Shown here piece after piece: positions 47,119-56,109 of a stretch of 64,000 bases of DNA (its first letter is position 1; each line of letters begins with the position of its first letter). The position numbers and the translations under genes were made by a program. The stretch spans positions 1,488,001-1,552,000 of the forward strand of contig NZ_AQOV01000001.1 in assembly GCF_000365425.1 (NCBI RefSeq). The letters are read 5' to 3'. This DNA comes from Methylomonas sp. MK1 (GTDB lineage: Bacteria; Pseudomonadota; Gammaproteobacteria; Methylococcales; Methylomonadaceae). A model generated the notes under the pieces. The model saw nothing but the letters and a program-made list of their open reading frames with translations. It was not told the origin of the DNA and ran no database searches.

Positions 47119-47143
47119 AAACGCCCCGCGTGGCGGGGCGTTT
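47119..47143 (-). terminator. GC-rich hairpin between hflC and hisZ
   Basis: AAACGCCCCGC (47119-47129) and GCGGGGCGTTT (47133-47143) form an 11-bp stem with a 3-base loop. Only three T follow on either strand, so it may reduce rather than stop transcription from hflC into hisZ. Confidence 0.6.
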
Positions 47144-47167
47144 GACTATATATAATCCAAAAGGAGT

Positions 47168-48022
47168 TTATTTCTGATTCTTGAAATATTTGAAGAAGTC
47201 GGAATTGGGTTCTAGCACCATGATGTTGCCAGACTTACCCAAACTTTCCTTATAAGCGATCAGGCTGCGATAGAAAGCAAAGAAATCGCTGTCCTCGCTA
47301 TACGCTTTGGCGAAAATATCGGCGGCTTTAGCGTCGCCTTCGCCGCGCATCACTTCGGAATCGCGGTAAGCATTCGCCAAAATGATCTCCCGCTGTTTAT
47401 CGGCATCCGCGCGAATCCGCTCGGCGGCTTCAGAACCTTGCGAACGAAACTCGCGAGCAACCCGGGCCCGTTCGGCTTCCATTCTTTGATAAACAGAGGT
47501 ACTGACTTCCGCAGGCAAATCGATGCGTTTGACTTGCACGTCGACGATAGTGATACCCAGTTTCGCGGCATGCGGCGACACATTGGTAATCAAGGCATCA
47601 CGAATCGCACTACGATCTGTGGACACTAATTGCTTAATCTCGCGTTTACTGAACTCGCTGCGTGCGGAATCTTTGATGATTTGATCGAGACGAATATTAG
47701 CCTGATTCACATCGCCGGCAACAGTGGTATAAAAGGTCTTCACATCACCTATCCGCCATTTCACAAACGAATCAACGATAACATTTTTCTTTTCCGCCGT
47801 TAAAAAGCGCTCCGGCGTGGAATCCATGGTCAGAATACGCGCATCGAACTTTTTAACATTATTGATAAACGGCAGTTTAAAATGCATGCCCGGTTGGAAA
47901 TCCGCACCTACAATCTCGCCTAATTGAAACTTAATTACCCGCTCGGTTTCGGCCACGGTAAATACCGACATCGAGAGCAAGACTACTACTGCGCCAACGG
48001 CGACTAAAATCTTATTTCCCAT
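47168..48022 (-). CDS. hflC: HflC, modulator of FtsH protease
   Basis: The protein has 284 residues with an N-terminal membrane anchor (about 4-24) and an SPFH/band-7 domain (ETERVIKFQLGEIVGADFQPGMHFKLPFINNVKKFDARILTMD). A helical C-terminal half contains EAERARVAREFRSQGSEAAERIRADADKQR. With HflK it builds the cage around the FtsH protease in the inner membrane. It starts 2 bp before the hflK stop codon's end, so the pair is coupled. Confidence 0.96.
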   Translation of the reverse strand: MGNKILVAVGAVVVLLSMSVFTVAETERVIKFQLGEIVGADFQPGMHFKLPFINNVKKFDARILTMDSTPERFLTAEKKNVIVDSFVKWRIGDVKTFYTTVAGDVNQANIRLDQIIKDSARSEFSKREIKQLVSTDRSAIRDALITNVSPHAAKLGITIVDVQVKRIDLPAEVSTSVYQRMEAERARVAREFRSQGSEAAERIRADADKQREIILANAYRDSEVMRGEGDAKAADIFAKAYSEDSDFFAFYRSLIAYKESLGKSGNIMVLEPNSDFFKYFKNQK

Positions 48023-48023
48023 C

Positions 48024-49217
48024 TTAGCGTCCTCTCACATCGCGTTCACGGCTTGACGCGCGCACATCGGTTTTAATTTCTTTCACAGGCTGCGAAGGCA
48101 AAGAAACCGGTTCATGGCTGATTACTGGTGCCGGCGCGGCGTCCTCGACGGCCTTATTCGCCAACTTCTCCAGCGGCAGATACATAATGTTATTGCCGCC
48201 TTTCACATCAACCAGTACGTTGTTGGAGCGACCCAAAACCAACTCCATCGCTTCAATATACATCCGCTGCTTGGTTACCGCCGGCGCTTTTTTGTATTCC
48301 GTTAACAATTGCGAGAAGCGGCTGACATCACCGTTCGCGCGGGCAATTACTTTTTCTTTGTAACCTTCGGATTCTTGCACGATACGCGAAGCCGCACCGC
48401 GGGCTTTAGGCACCACGTCATTCGAATACGCTTCCGCTTCGTTAATCAAGCGCTGTTTGTCTTCCCGCGCCTTGATGGCATCTTCGAAAGAACCTTGCAC
48501 TTGTTCGGGCGGCTGAGCGTCTTGCAAGTTGACGCTAGTGATCAATATGCCGGTTTTGTACGCATCCATTACCGACTGAATTTCAGATTTGATCGCCAGC
48601 ACGATGTCGCTACGGCCTTCGGTCAGCACAAAATCCATGTCGCTACGACCGATCACGCCACGCTGCACGCTTTCGGTGACTTGTTTCAGAGTTGAGGCTG
48701 GATCCAGCACGTTAAACGCATAATCCTTGGCATCTTTGACTTGGTATTGGACAGCCAGACGAACGTCGACGATATTTTCGTCTTTAGTCAGCATCATCGC
48801 TTCCTTGGGCACTGAGCCCATACCCTGCCCACCGCCGGAACGGTAACCCACTTCGATAAAGCGTTGTTGCTCGACATTGATGACCGCCACCTGCTCTACA
48901 GGCGACGGGATATGCCAGTTCAGACCCGGCTGAGTAGTATTGACATAGGCACCAAAACGGGTGACCACGCCACGCGTACCTTCGTCCACGGTATAAAACC
49001 CGCTCAAACCCCAGAGAATAACGGCGCCTGCAGCCAGTAAACCCACGCCTTTCATTGACGGCCCGCTGCCGAGACCGCCTTTGGAACCGCCGCCGAAAAT
49101 ACCGCCGAGTTTGTCCTGTAGCGAACGAATTACCTCGTCCAAATCGGGTGGATCATTCTTATCATTACGACCACTCCAGGGGTCTTTTTTACCACCGCCG
49201 GGTTCATTCCAAGACAT
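48024..49217 (-). CDS. hflK: HflK, modulator of FtsH protease
   Basis: The protein is 397 residues from ATG at 49217, with GGAG eight bases upstream; a GTG three codons earlier is less likely. It has a Gly/Asp-rich cytoplasmic N-terminus (MSWNEPGGGKKDPWSGRN), a membrane helix (about 60-78), and an SPFH domain (VDEGTRGVVTRFGAYVNTTQPGLNWHIPSPVE). A helical region with EAYSNDVVPKARGAASRIVQESEGYKEKVIARANGD follows. Partner of HflC. Confidence 0.96.
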   Translation of the reverse strand: MSWNEPGGGKKDPWSGRNDKNDPPDLDEVIRSLQDKLGGIFGGGSKGGLGSGPSMKGVGLLAAGAVILWGLSGFYTVDEGTRGVVTRFGAYVNTTQPGLNWHIPSPVEQVAVINVEQQRFIEVGYRSGGGQGMGSVPKEAMMLTKDENIVDVRLAVQYQVKDAKDYAFNVLDPASTLKQVTESVQRGVIGRSDMDFVLTEGRSDIVLAIKSEIQSVMDAYKTGILITSVNLQDAQPPEQVQGSFEDAIKAREDKQRLINEAEAYSNDVVPKARGAASRIVQESEGYKEKVIARANGDVSRFSQLLTEYKKAPAVTKQRMYIEAMELVLGRSNNVLVDVKGGNNIMYLPLEKLANKAVEDAAPAPVISHEPVSLPSQPVKEIKTDVRASSRERDVRGR

Positions 49218-49384
49218 ACCAAACACTCCAAAAATTGGATTTGAAAACTCTAAAGCTGCATCTCGTATGGACAGCCTGTTCGATGACTCGAAGCGTTGGC
49301 TTGTCTATCCGAAAAACCGCCATTCTATCGTAAGTTAGCCATTTCCGAGCAAATAACTAGGTGATTGTTCCGGCAATCGGCCGA

Positions 49385-50650
49385 TCAAACCTGCTCATGG
49401 ACATCAATACCCTTCAACAAGCCCAAATGCTTTTTGTCGATTTCTATCGTCAATTCGCAATCGCCGCTATCGTTATTGACTTCGTCGATTATTTTCACGA
49501 AAGTGAATAACTTTGCTTTTAATCCCGCTTGGCCGGCTGGCAAATAGCATTTTCGAATCACCTTGCTGCTAGCAAATAACTCGGACAAGGCCTGCTGCAA
49601 CAAATCACAGCCTACCCCGTTTTGCGCGGAAATCCAGACGCTGACGGGTTTCCCGTCAGCATCGTAATCAATGTGCGGCGCCACATCCTCGAGTAAGTCG
49701 ATCTTGTTGAAAACCATCAACTGTGGAATTTTAGCGGCGTCGATGTCGCTCAAGACTTGGTTTACCTGATAGATCGTGTCTTCACGATCTTCGGCAGCCG
49801 CATCGATCACATGCAACAACAAATCCGCTTCGCTGGCTTCCTGCAAAGTGGAACGAAATGCCGCCACCAGTTCATGCGGTAAATGCCGGATAAAGCCGAC
49901 GGTATCCGCCAAAATGATTTCGCCGCCATTACTGAGCGACAATTGCCGCAAGGTAGGATCCAGCGTCGCAAACAATTGATCAGCCGCATAAATACCGGCA
50001 CCGGTTAAGGTGTTGAACAGCGTCGACTTACCGGCGTTGGTGTAGCCAACTAAAGATACGGTAGGAATTTCTGCTTTTTTGCGTTTGCTACGACCTTGAT
50101 GGCGCTGCTTTTCCACCTTACCCAGGCGCTGTTGAATTTGCTTTATACGCACCGCCAACAACCGCCTGTCAGTTTCCAACTGGGTTTCGCCGGGACCACG
50201 CAAACCAATACCGCCCTTTTGCCGCTCCAAATGCGTCCAGCCGCGAATCAATCGGGTAGACAGATGTTTGAGCTGCGCCAGTTCGACCTGCAATTTACCT
50301 TCAAAGGTTTGCGCCCGCTGCGCAAAAATATCCAGGATTAGACCGTTACGATCCACCACCCTGACTTCCAGCGCTTTTTCCAAATTGCGCTCTTGGCTGG
50401 GTGTTAGCGGATGATTGACGATAACGATATTGGCTTCGTGCTCGATGATCGCCGACCTGATTTCTTCGACCTTACCGGTGCCAACGAAATATTTCGGATC
50501 AGGCCGATACCGGCTTCCGGTTACTACATAAGTCGGTTGGGCGCCTGCGGATTTGGTTAGTTCTTTCAGCTCGTCGAGATCTTCTTGACCAGCTTGCAAA
50601 TTGAGGTGAACGAGAATGGCTCGTTCACCCGCATCGGGACGTTCAAACAA
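49385..50650 (-). CDS. hflX: Ribosome-associated GTPase HflX
   Basis: The protein has 421 residues, with a TTG start at 50650 supported by homology from the second residue (FERPDAGERAILVHL, as in E. coli) and a GAGG site seven bases upstream. An N-terminal HflX domain and coiled coil (QKGGIGLRGPGETQLETDRRLL) lead to the G domain with SLVGYTNAGKSTLFN, ADTVGFIRHLPHELV and NKIDL. HflX splits stalled 70S ribosomes. It follows hfq by 11 bp. Confidence 0.95.
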   Translation of the reverse strand: MFERPDAGERAILVHLNLQAGQEDLDELKELTKSAGAQPTYVVTGSRYRPDPKYFVGTGKVEEIRSAIIEHEANIVIVNHPLTPSQERNLEKALEVRVVDRNGLILDIFAQRAQTFEGKLQVELAQLKHLSTRLIRGWTHLERQKGGIGLRGPGETQLETDRRLLAVRIKQIQQRLGKVEKQRHQGRSKRKKAEIPTVSLVGYTNAGKSTLFNTLTGAGIYAADQLFATLDPTLRQLSLSNGGEIILADTVGFIRHLPHELVAAFRSTLQEASEADLLLHVIDAAAEDREDTIYQVNQVLSDIDAAKIPQLMVFNKIDLLEDVAPHIDYDADGKPVSVWISAQNGVGCDLLQQALSELFASSKVIRKCYLPAGQAGLKAKLFTFVKIIDEVNNDSGDCELTIEIDKKHLGLLKGIDVHEQV

Positions 50651-50661
50651 AAAATAACCTC

Positions 50662-50904
50662 TTAGCTTTCATCGCTAACGTCGGGATCACGGTGCATTGT
50701 GACATTTTTGCCGGGAACGATAGTGGATATGGCATGCTTGTAAACCATTTGATTCACAGTGTTTTTCAGCATCACCACGTATTGGTCGAAAGAATCGACG
50801 CGGCCTTGCAGTTTGATACCGTTAACCAAAAAAATCGACACGGGGGTGTGTTCTTTTCTGAGGGCATTCAAAAAGTTGTCCTGCAAGTTTTGTGCTTTCG
50901 ACAT
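50662..50904 (-). CDS. hfq: RNA chaperone Hfq
   Basis: The protein is 80 residues from ATG at 50904, with AAGGAGA upstream; the longer frame upstream is not needed. Sm1 and Sm2 motifs are intact ([53 protein letters not shown]). The hexamer matches small RNAs to mRNAs. In most relatives miaA lies directly upstream of hfq; here ettA and other genes intervene and miaA is 6.9 kb away. The C-terminal tail is short. Confidence 0.97.
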   Translation of the reverse strand: MSKAQNLQDNFLNALRKEHTPVSIFLVNGIKLQGRVDSFDQYVVMLKNTVNQMVYKHAISTIVPGKNVTMHRDPDVSDES

Positions 50905-51057
50905 CCTATTTCTCCTTATTATTGTTCGGTGCGCTATTAATACATTACCCGCTACACCCACCAATTTCAACACGCGGGCTGCGGATCAATAAAAAACTTT
51001 TAATGAGTTTGGGACTGGTCTGCGCTATTTCAAGTTCAATCAGATCTTTAATCGCAA

Positions 51058-51082
51058 AGCCGTTGCAAAAATACCAACGGCT
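51058..51082 (-). terminator. Hairpin after ettA
   Basis: AGCCGTTG (51058-51065) and CAACGGCT (51075-51082) form an 8-bp stem with a 9-base loop, 14 bp past the ettA stop. The following sequence (TTGCGATT on the minus strand) is only weakly T-rich, so ettA read-through to hfq is possible. Confidence 0.5.
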
Positions 51083-51095
51083 GCTTAAGTTCAGC

Positions 51096-52760
51096 TTAGC
51101 CGATTTTTTTATATTTGAGACGATGCGGGTTATCGGCATCGGTACCCAATCGACGATGCCTATCAGCTTCGTAGTCGGCATAATTACCTTCAAACCAGAC
51201 CACTTCGCTATCGCCTTCGAATGCCAGCATATGCGTGGCGATACGATCCAGGAACCAGCGATCATGCGAGATCACCACTGCACAACCGGGGAAAGCCAAT
51301 AAAGCCTCTTCCAGTGCTCGCAAGGTTTCCACATCCAAATCGTTGGTCGGTTCGTCAAGTAATAACACGTTGCCGCCGCTTTTCAACAGCTTGGCCAAAT
51401 GCACCCGGTTGCGTTCGCCGCCAGATAGTTCGCCGATACGTTTTTGCTGATCCCCGCCTTTAAAGTTAAATCGGCCGATATAAGCCCGCGATGGCGTTTC
51501 GTATTTGCCGACGGTGATCATGTCCAAGCCGTCGGAGATTTCTTCCCAAACCGTTTTGTTGTTGTCCATGTCGTCGCGCAACTGATCGACATAGGCCATC
51601 TGCACGGTTTGACCAAATTTGATGTCGCCGGCATCCGGTTTTTCAAAACCAGCCATCATCCTGAACAAGGTGGTTTTACCGGCACCGTTAGGACCGATGA
51701 TGCCTACAATCCCACCCGGCGGCAATTTGAAGCTCAAATTATTGATCAAAAGTCTGTCGCCAAAACCCTTACTGATGTTCTCAACGTCAATCACCACATC
51801 GCCCAGACGTGGACCTGGTGGAATATAAATTTCCTGGGTCTCGTTACGTTTTTGCGTTTCGACTGACGACAATTCTTCAAAGCGCGCCAAACGCGCCTTG
51901 CTCTTCGCGTGCCGGCCTTTTTGGTTTGAACGGACCCATTCCAACTCGGCTTTCATGGCTTTTTGCCGAGAGGATTCCTGCTTCTCCTCCAACTCCAGGC
52001 GTTTTTCCTTTTGTTCCAGCCAAGACGAATAGTTGCCTTCCCACGGAATACCCATGCCACGGTCCAACTCCAAAATCCAGCCGGCCACATTATCTAGGAA
52101 GTATCTGTCATGGGTTACCGCTACCACAGTACCAGGATAGTCATGCAGAAAGCGCTCCAGCCACGCCACCGACTCGGCATCCAAATGGTTGGTCGGCTCG
52201 TCGAGCAGCAGCATATCGGGCTTGGACAGTAACAAACGGCATAGCGCCACTCGGCGCTTTTCCCCGCCGGACAATTTGGTGACATCGGCATCCCAATCCG
52301 GCAATCGCAAGGCGTCTGCAGCGACTTCCAGCGTACGATCCAGGTTATGACCGTCGCAAGCGTTGATAATATCTTCCAGCTTGGCCTGCTCGGCGGCTAG
52401 CGCATCGAAATCGGCGTCGGCATCGGCGTAAGCGGCGTAGACCGCATCCAATCTGGCCAATACATCCTTTATTTCCGCGACAGCTTCTTCGATATTGCCG
52501 CGCACGGTTTTGTTCGGATCCAGTTGCGGTTCTTGCGGCAGATAGCCGATCTTCGTGCCTTTCAGCGGAATCGCTTCGCCTTCGATTTCCTTGTCGATGC
52601 CGGCCATGATGCGCAGCAGCGTGGATTTACCGGAGCCGTTCAAACCGAGCACACCTATTTTGGCGCCTGGAAAAAACGATAAGGAAATGTCTTTAAGGAT
52701 GTACTTTTTGGGCGGTACGATCTTGCCGACCCGGTTCATCGAAAAAATATATTGCGCCAT
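51096..52760 (-). CDS. ettA: Energy-dependent translational throttle protein EttA (ABC-F)
   Basis: The protein is 554 residues from ATG at 52760, with no membrane segment. Two ABC domains are present, with Walker [10 protein letters not shown] (39-47) and GPNGAGKTT, two LSGGE signatures and two LLDEPTN Walker B regions. The arm and linker typical of EttA are visible ([29 protein letters not shown]). EttA binds the ribosomal E site and gates the first elongation step according to ATP/ADP. It lies on the same strand upstream of hfq. Confidence 0.96.
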   Translation of the reverse strand: MAQYIFSMNRVGKIVPPKKYILKDISLSFFPGAKIGVLGLNGSGKSTLLRIMAGIDKEIEGEAIPLKGTKIGYLPQEPQLDPNKTVRGNIEEAVAEIKDVLARLDAVYAAYADADADFDALAAEQAKLEDIINACDGHNLDRTLEVAADALRLPDWDADVTKLSGGEKRRVALCRLLLSKPDMLLLDEPTNHLDAESVAWLERFLHDYPGTVVAVTHDRYFLDNVAGWILELDRGMGIPWEGNYSSWLEQKEKRLELEEKQESSRQKAMKAELEWVRSNQKGRHAKSKARLARFEELSSVETQKRNETQEIYIPPGPRLGDVVIDVENISKGFGDRLLINNLSFKLPPGGIVGIIGPNGAGKTTLFRMMAGFEKPDAGDIKFGQTVQMAYVDQLRDDMDNNKTVWEEISDGLDMITVGKYETPSRAYIGRFNFKGGDQQKRIGELSGGERNRVHLAKLLKSGGNVLLLDEPTNDLDVETLRALEEALLAFPGCAVVISHDRWFLDRIATHMLAFEGDSEVVWFEGNYADYEADRHRRLGTDADNPHRLKYKKIG

Positions 52761-52853
52761 TGTTTTTCTGCTGAAGAAATAAAATAGCATTATACCGTGC
52801 GATAACGGTTTTTTAAGGGTGTTAATTTTTATCGAGTAACAGATGGTAATTCA

Positions 52854-53555
52854 GTGAAAATTGAAACAGCTAACGAGGCGCTGAGCTTGGCCGATGCCTA
52901 CATTGACATCCATTGCCACCAAACCGGCGCCCTTCAGACCGTTGAAATACTCAGCATCACCACCCAGGATTTCGACGTCACGGCAACACACAACAGTTTT
53001 TACAGCTTGGGTTTACATCCCTGGCATCTCGACGAAGAAGACGCCGAAACAGCTTTAGGGAAAATCAGCGCGGCAAGCCAGGATCCACACCTACTGGCAA
53101 TCGGCGAATGCGGACTGGATAAAGCTATTGCCACGCCGTTGGCCATGCAAATCCCAGCATTCATTCACCAGATCAAGCTCGCCAGCCAACTTGGCAAACC
53201 GCTGATCATCCATTGTGTGCGCGCCTTTGATGAGCTGATACAGATTAAAAAATCCACACCAAACACCGAGACACCCTGGATCATCCACGGCTTTAACGGC
53301 AAACCTGCCTTGGCTGAACAATTACTAAGACACGGGGTGTATCTATCCTTTGGCGCGGCGTTGCTGAATCCTCGTAGCCATGCCGGCAAAGCGCTAAGCG
53401 GCACGCCAGCTGATCACTTGTTCCTGGAAACCGACGCCGCAAACGTATCCATTGACGCAATATACGCCGCTGCGGCTAAAATGCTTGGCTTAGACATCGC
53501 GACCTTGCGCCAACAAATCCTGAGCAATTTCAAACGAGTATTTCTTAATGACTGA
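52854..53555 (+). CDS. TatD-family metal-dependent hydrolase
   Basis: The protein has 233 residues and a GTG start. TatD motifs: YIDIHCH (His20, His22), SLGLHPWHL, IGECGLDK with the metal-binding Glu, IIHCVRAFDEL, IIHGFNG and the final FLETDA. Length is slightly below the 255-260 residues of TatD/YcfH. Members are 3'-5' DNA or RNA exonucleases or deoxyribonucleases. It overlaps the downstream dehydratase gene by 8 bp, a pairing often seen in gammaproteobacterial methanotrophs and pseudomonads. Confidence 0.87.
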   Translation: MKIETANEALSLADAYIDIHCHQTGALQTVEILSITTQDFDVTATHNSFYSLGLHPWHLDEEDAETALGKISAASQDPHLLAIGECGLDKAIATPLAMQIPAFIHQIKLASQLGKPLIIHCVRAFDELIQIKKSTPNTETPWIIHGFNGKPALAEQLLRHGVYLSFGAALLNPRSHAGKALSGTPADHLFLETDAANVSIDAIYAAAAKMLGLDIATLRQQILSNFKRVFLND

Positions 53556-54303
53556 TTTAAGCTGGCTTTCCCGCACCGAACTGCTGATAGGCAAGCCCAA
53601 ACTTGACAAGCTCCAGCAATCTCATGTGCTGGTAGTGGGCATGGGCGGCGTGGGCTCGTTTGCCGCCGAATTTATCTGCCGGGCCGGGGTTGGCGAGATG
53701 ACTATCGTCGATGGCGATGTAGTCGATCCCAGCAATCGCAATCGGCAGTTGCCGGCGCTATCGACCACGCACGGCCAGTCAAAGGCTGACATCATGGGTG
53801 AGCGCTTACTGGCGATCAATCCGGACTTAAAACTGACGATCAAGCACGAATTCATCACCCCCGATACCGCCGACGAGCTGTTGAGCCAGCACTACGACTA
53901 CGTGATCGATGCGATAGACAGCCTGACCCCGAAAATCACTTTGATCCGCGCCGCCAAGGCCCGCAACATGAAAATCGTCAGTTCGATGGGCGCCGGCGGC
54001 AAGATGGATCCGACGCATCTCAAGGTCGTGGACATCTCCAAAACGTATAACTGCCCGTTTGCGCAATTCATTCGCACACGTTTGCGCAAACACGGCATCA
54101 GCCGCGGTGTGAAGGTGGTGTTTTCCCCGGAAGTGGTCAACAAGGATTCGTTAATGTTTACCGACGGCAGCAATTATAAAAAGTCGGCATACGGCACCAT
54201 TTCTTATTTGCCGGCAGCTTTCGGCGGCGTCTGCGCCTCGGTGGTGATACGCAATTTGATTCACGATCCCGCGCATTCAACCCACCACAAACATCATGGC
54301 TAA
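53548..54303 (+). CDS. tcdA: tRNA threonylcarbamoyladenosine dehydratase (TcdA/CsdL) family
   Basis: This 251-residue E1-like ThiF-family enzyme has the nucleotide-binding GMGGVG (31-36), VDGDVVDPSNRNRQLPAL and VIDAIDSLTPKITLIRAA. These fit TcdA, which cyclises t6A37 of tRNA to ct6A. Notably tsaE, a t6A synthesis gene, lies in the same window at 62337-62807 but in another unit. It overlaps both neighbours by 8 bp. Confidence 0.9.
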   Translation: MTDLSWLSRTELLIGKPKLDKLQQSHVLVVGMGGVGSFAAEFICRAGVGEMTIVDGDVVDPSNRNRQLPALSTTHGQSKADIMGERLLAINPDLKLTIKHEFITPDTADELLSQHYDYVIDAIDSLTPKITLIRAAKARNMKIVSSMGAGGKMDPTHLKVVDISKTYNCPFAQFIRTRLRKHGISRGVKVVFSPEVVNKDSLMFTDGSNYKKSAYGTISYLPAAFGGVCASVVIRNLIHDPAHSTHHKHHG

Positions 54304-54697
54304 ATCACCCACCCGCCCAGCGGATTCGCTCTTGGTCAATCCTGGCAAAAGTTCGCGTTTACAGGAGATGCGTCAGCGCGCGGCCACGGCAAATCAGCCA
54401 ATCCCCGTGCCCACCCAACCCGCTTTCCAAGCCAAGGACGAAGGTTTAAGTCCCGAACTTGCTCTAGCTCGTCAATTGATCGATCAACGTTTAAGCGAAA
54501 TTCTGGCAGCGCTACCGGTCGGCAAACAGCGGCGCTTGTTCAAGATTCGCTTTGGCATGGAACCCGAGCAAATCAAAGAGTTAGCCATAAAACAATTATT
54601 CGCCGCGCTGGAAATCAATCACCCGCAACTAAACAATCTGTCGGCTAGCATGAAGCGAATCGCCGATCTGAATTATAATGGCCGGCAACCCAACTAA
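54296..54697 (+). CDS. Unknown small basic protein downstream of tcdA
   Basis: The product has 133 residues and I do not recognise it. The first 60 residues are Ser/Pro/Gln/Arg-rich and probably disordered. The remainder (about 63-125) is helical (ELALARQLIDQRLSEILAALPVGKQRRLFKIRFGMEPEQIKELAIKQLFAALE..). There is no signal peptide or membrane segment. The start overlaps the tcdA stop by 8 bp, so it is translated with tcdA and tatD. It could be a nucleic acid-binding partner of TcdA; this is speculative. Confidence 0.7.
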   Translation: MAKSPTRPADSLLVNPGKSSRLQEMRQRAATANQPIPVPTQPAFQAKDEGLSPELALARQLIDQRLSEILAALPVGKQRRLFKIRFGMEPEQIKELAIKQLFAALEINHPQLNNLSASMKRIADLNYNGRQPN

Positions 54698-54753
54698 TCC
54701 GGCCGTTTACCTTGCCTTACGCTCAGTCGTCCCGTTCCTCGATTCCCGCTACG

Positions 54754-55671
54754 ATGTACAACCTAGAACCCAATCAAGATTACCGCGACCAAAGCCTGCG
54801 CGATAACGCCGAATTATCCAGCACCGAACTGCAAGCGGACGCCGCGAAACACTACGACGATTGCTACAACGATTATCTGGTGGCCTGGTGCAACCGCGAC
54901 AATTTGGCCTTACATTACGGCTATTGGGACGAGACCAAGCCCTACGATCAGCATCAAGCCTTGCTGAACAAAAATCAGATTCTTTATGAAAAGGCCGGCA
55001 TTCAAGCCGGCGATAAAGTTCTGGACGCCGGCTGCGGTATCGGCGGCAGCACCATCTGGATGGCCAAACGGCATGGCAACCGGGTAACCGGCATCACCAT
55101 CAGCGCCAAGCAAGCCGATTATGCCCGCCAACACGCTAAACGCCACGGCGTTGCGGAACGGGTCGATTTCGAAGTCGCCGACTTTTGCTCCACGCCATTT
55201 CCTGACGCTTCATTTGATGTAGTCTGGGCTTTGGAAAGCTCATGTCATGCGCTGCACAAAGGCGACTTTTTGCGCGAGGCTTGGCGGGTATTGCGTCCCG
55301 GCGGCCGGATTGTGGTCTGCGACGGCTTTGTATTGCAGCGGCAATTTAACGAACAGCAATGGCAGGCGGTAGTCACCTGTTTGAACGGTTGGGCCGTGCC
55401 GAATCTGTGTGCGCGGGATGAATTCAGCGGCTTGTTGGCACAACAAGGTTTTCAAGACATCATTTGCCACGACATCACCGCGCAAACCCAAGCATCCGTC
55501 GAACATATGTACAAAGTTGCCAAACGCCTGAAACCGGTACAAACCATCAGCCAATGGCTGGGACTGCGTTCCAAGGCACAAACCGCCAACTATTTGGTCG
55601 GCTTGGCCCAACATCAGTTGTTTACCGAAAAACTCACCGAATATTGCATTTTTACTGCGCAAAAGGCTTAA
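54754..55671 (+). CDS. SAM-dependent methyltransferase, class I
   Basis: The protein is 305 residues from ATG at 54754; a TTG at 54712 would add 14 Ser-rich residues. It has motif I LDAGCGIGGSTIWMAK, post-I and FDVVWALESSCHALHKGDFLREAWRVLRPGGRIVVCDG. An upstream ALHYGYWD element recalls the gamma-tocopherol, sterol and ubiquinone methyltransferases. The acceptor is not readable; small lipids or quinones are plausible. It follows the unknown gene by 57 bp and precedes the lipoprotein by 5 bp. Confidence 0.85.
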   Translation: MYNLEPNQDYRDQSLRDNAELSSTELQADAAKHYDDCYNDYLVAWCNRDNLALHYGYWDETKPYDQHQALLNKNQILYEKAGIQAGDKVLDAGCGIGGSTIWMAKRHGNRVTGITISAKQADYARQHAKRHGVAERVDFEVADFCSTPFPDASFDVVWALESSCHALHKGDFLREAWRVLRPGGRIVVCDGFVLQRQFNEQQWQAVVTCLNGWAVPNLCARDEFSGLLAQQGFQDIICHDITAQTQASVEHMYKVAKRLKPVQTISQWLGLRSKAQTANYLVGLAQHQLFTEKLTEYCIFTAQKA

Positions 55672-55676
55672 ACACG

Positions 55677-56087
55677 ATGCCGACGGTCTTACCACGTTTG
55701 AAGTTTCTGACTCTGTTTACACTGGTTAGCTGCGGCGTAATCGGTTGCGCCAGCGTACCAGCCAATAGCCAGCATGACAGCTTTGCCGACTACGCCGAAT
55801 CGGTATTCCGTCACCAGAGCACGGTATTAAGTCGACTCATGATGCTCAGTGAAGCCGAGCAATTGCCGGATAATGAGGACTTCGAAAATACCGAACAAGC
55901 CATGCACGATGCCTGTCATCTGTTGAACGAATACGCGGAACGGGAAAGCGATGGCGAACACATGGGCTTGCGCTTTAAAGCCAAAGTACAAGCCAGCATC
56001 GAAGGCTGCGATGCCAGCATTCAGAAGATGGAAGCGCTAATGAGTGGCCTGGACCAAGAGTCAGCGCCGCCGCACGCCCACCCTTAA
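55677..56087 (+). CDS. Small lipoprotein of unknown function
   Basis: The protein is 136 residues from ATG at 55677, five bases after the methyltransferase stop; a longer frame upstream lies within that gene. A signal peptide ends in a lipobox, CGVIGC with the lipidated Cys24. The mature part is helical, with four acidic and Cys-containing stretches (LSEAEQLPDNEDFENTEQAMHDACHLLNEYAERES, QASIEGCDASIQKM). It is probably outer membrane or periplasmic. It is convergent with nspC. I do not recognise a family. Confidence 0.75.
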   Translation: MPTVLPRLKFLTLFTLVSCGVIGCASVPANSQHDSFADYAESVFRHQSTVLSRLMMLSEAEQLPDNEDFENTEQAMHDACHLLNEYAERESDGEHMGLRFKAKVQASIEGCDASIQKMEALMSGLDQESAPPHAHP

Positions 56088-56109
56088 ACGTAAAGCAGTC
56101 TACTAAACG

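Noticed and set aside
47119..47143. A standard strong terminator between hflC and hisZ
   Set aside because: The stem is strong but lacks a T-run, so I kept it only as a likely partial terminator.
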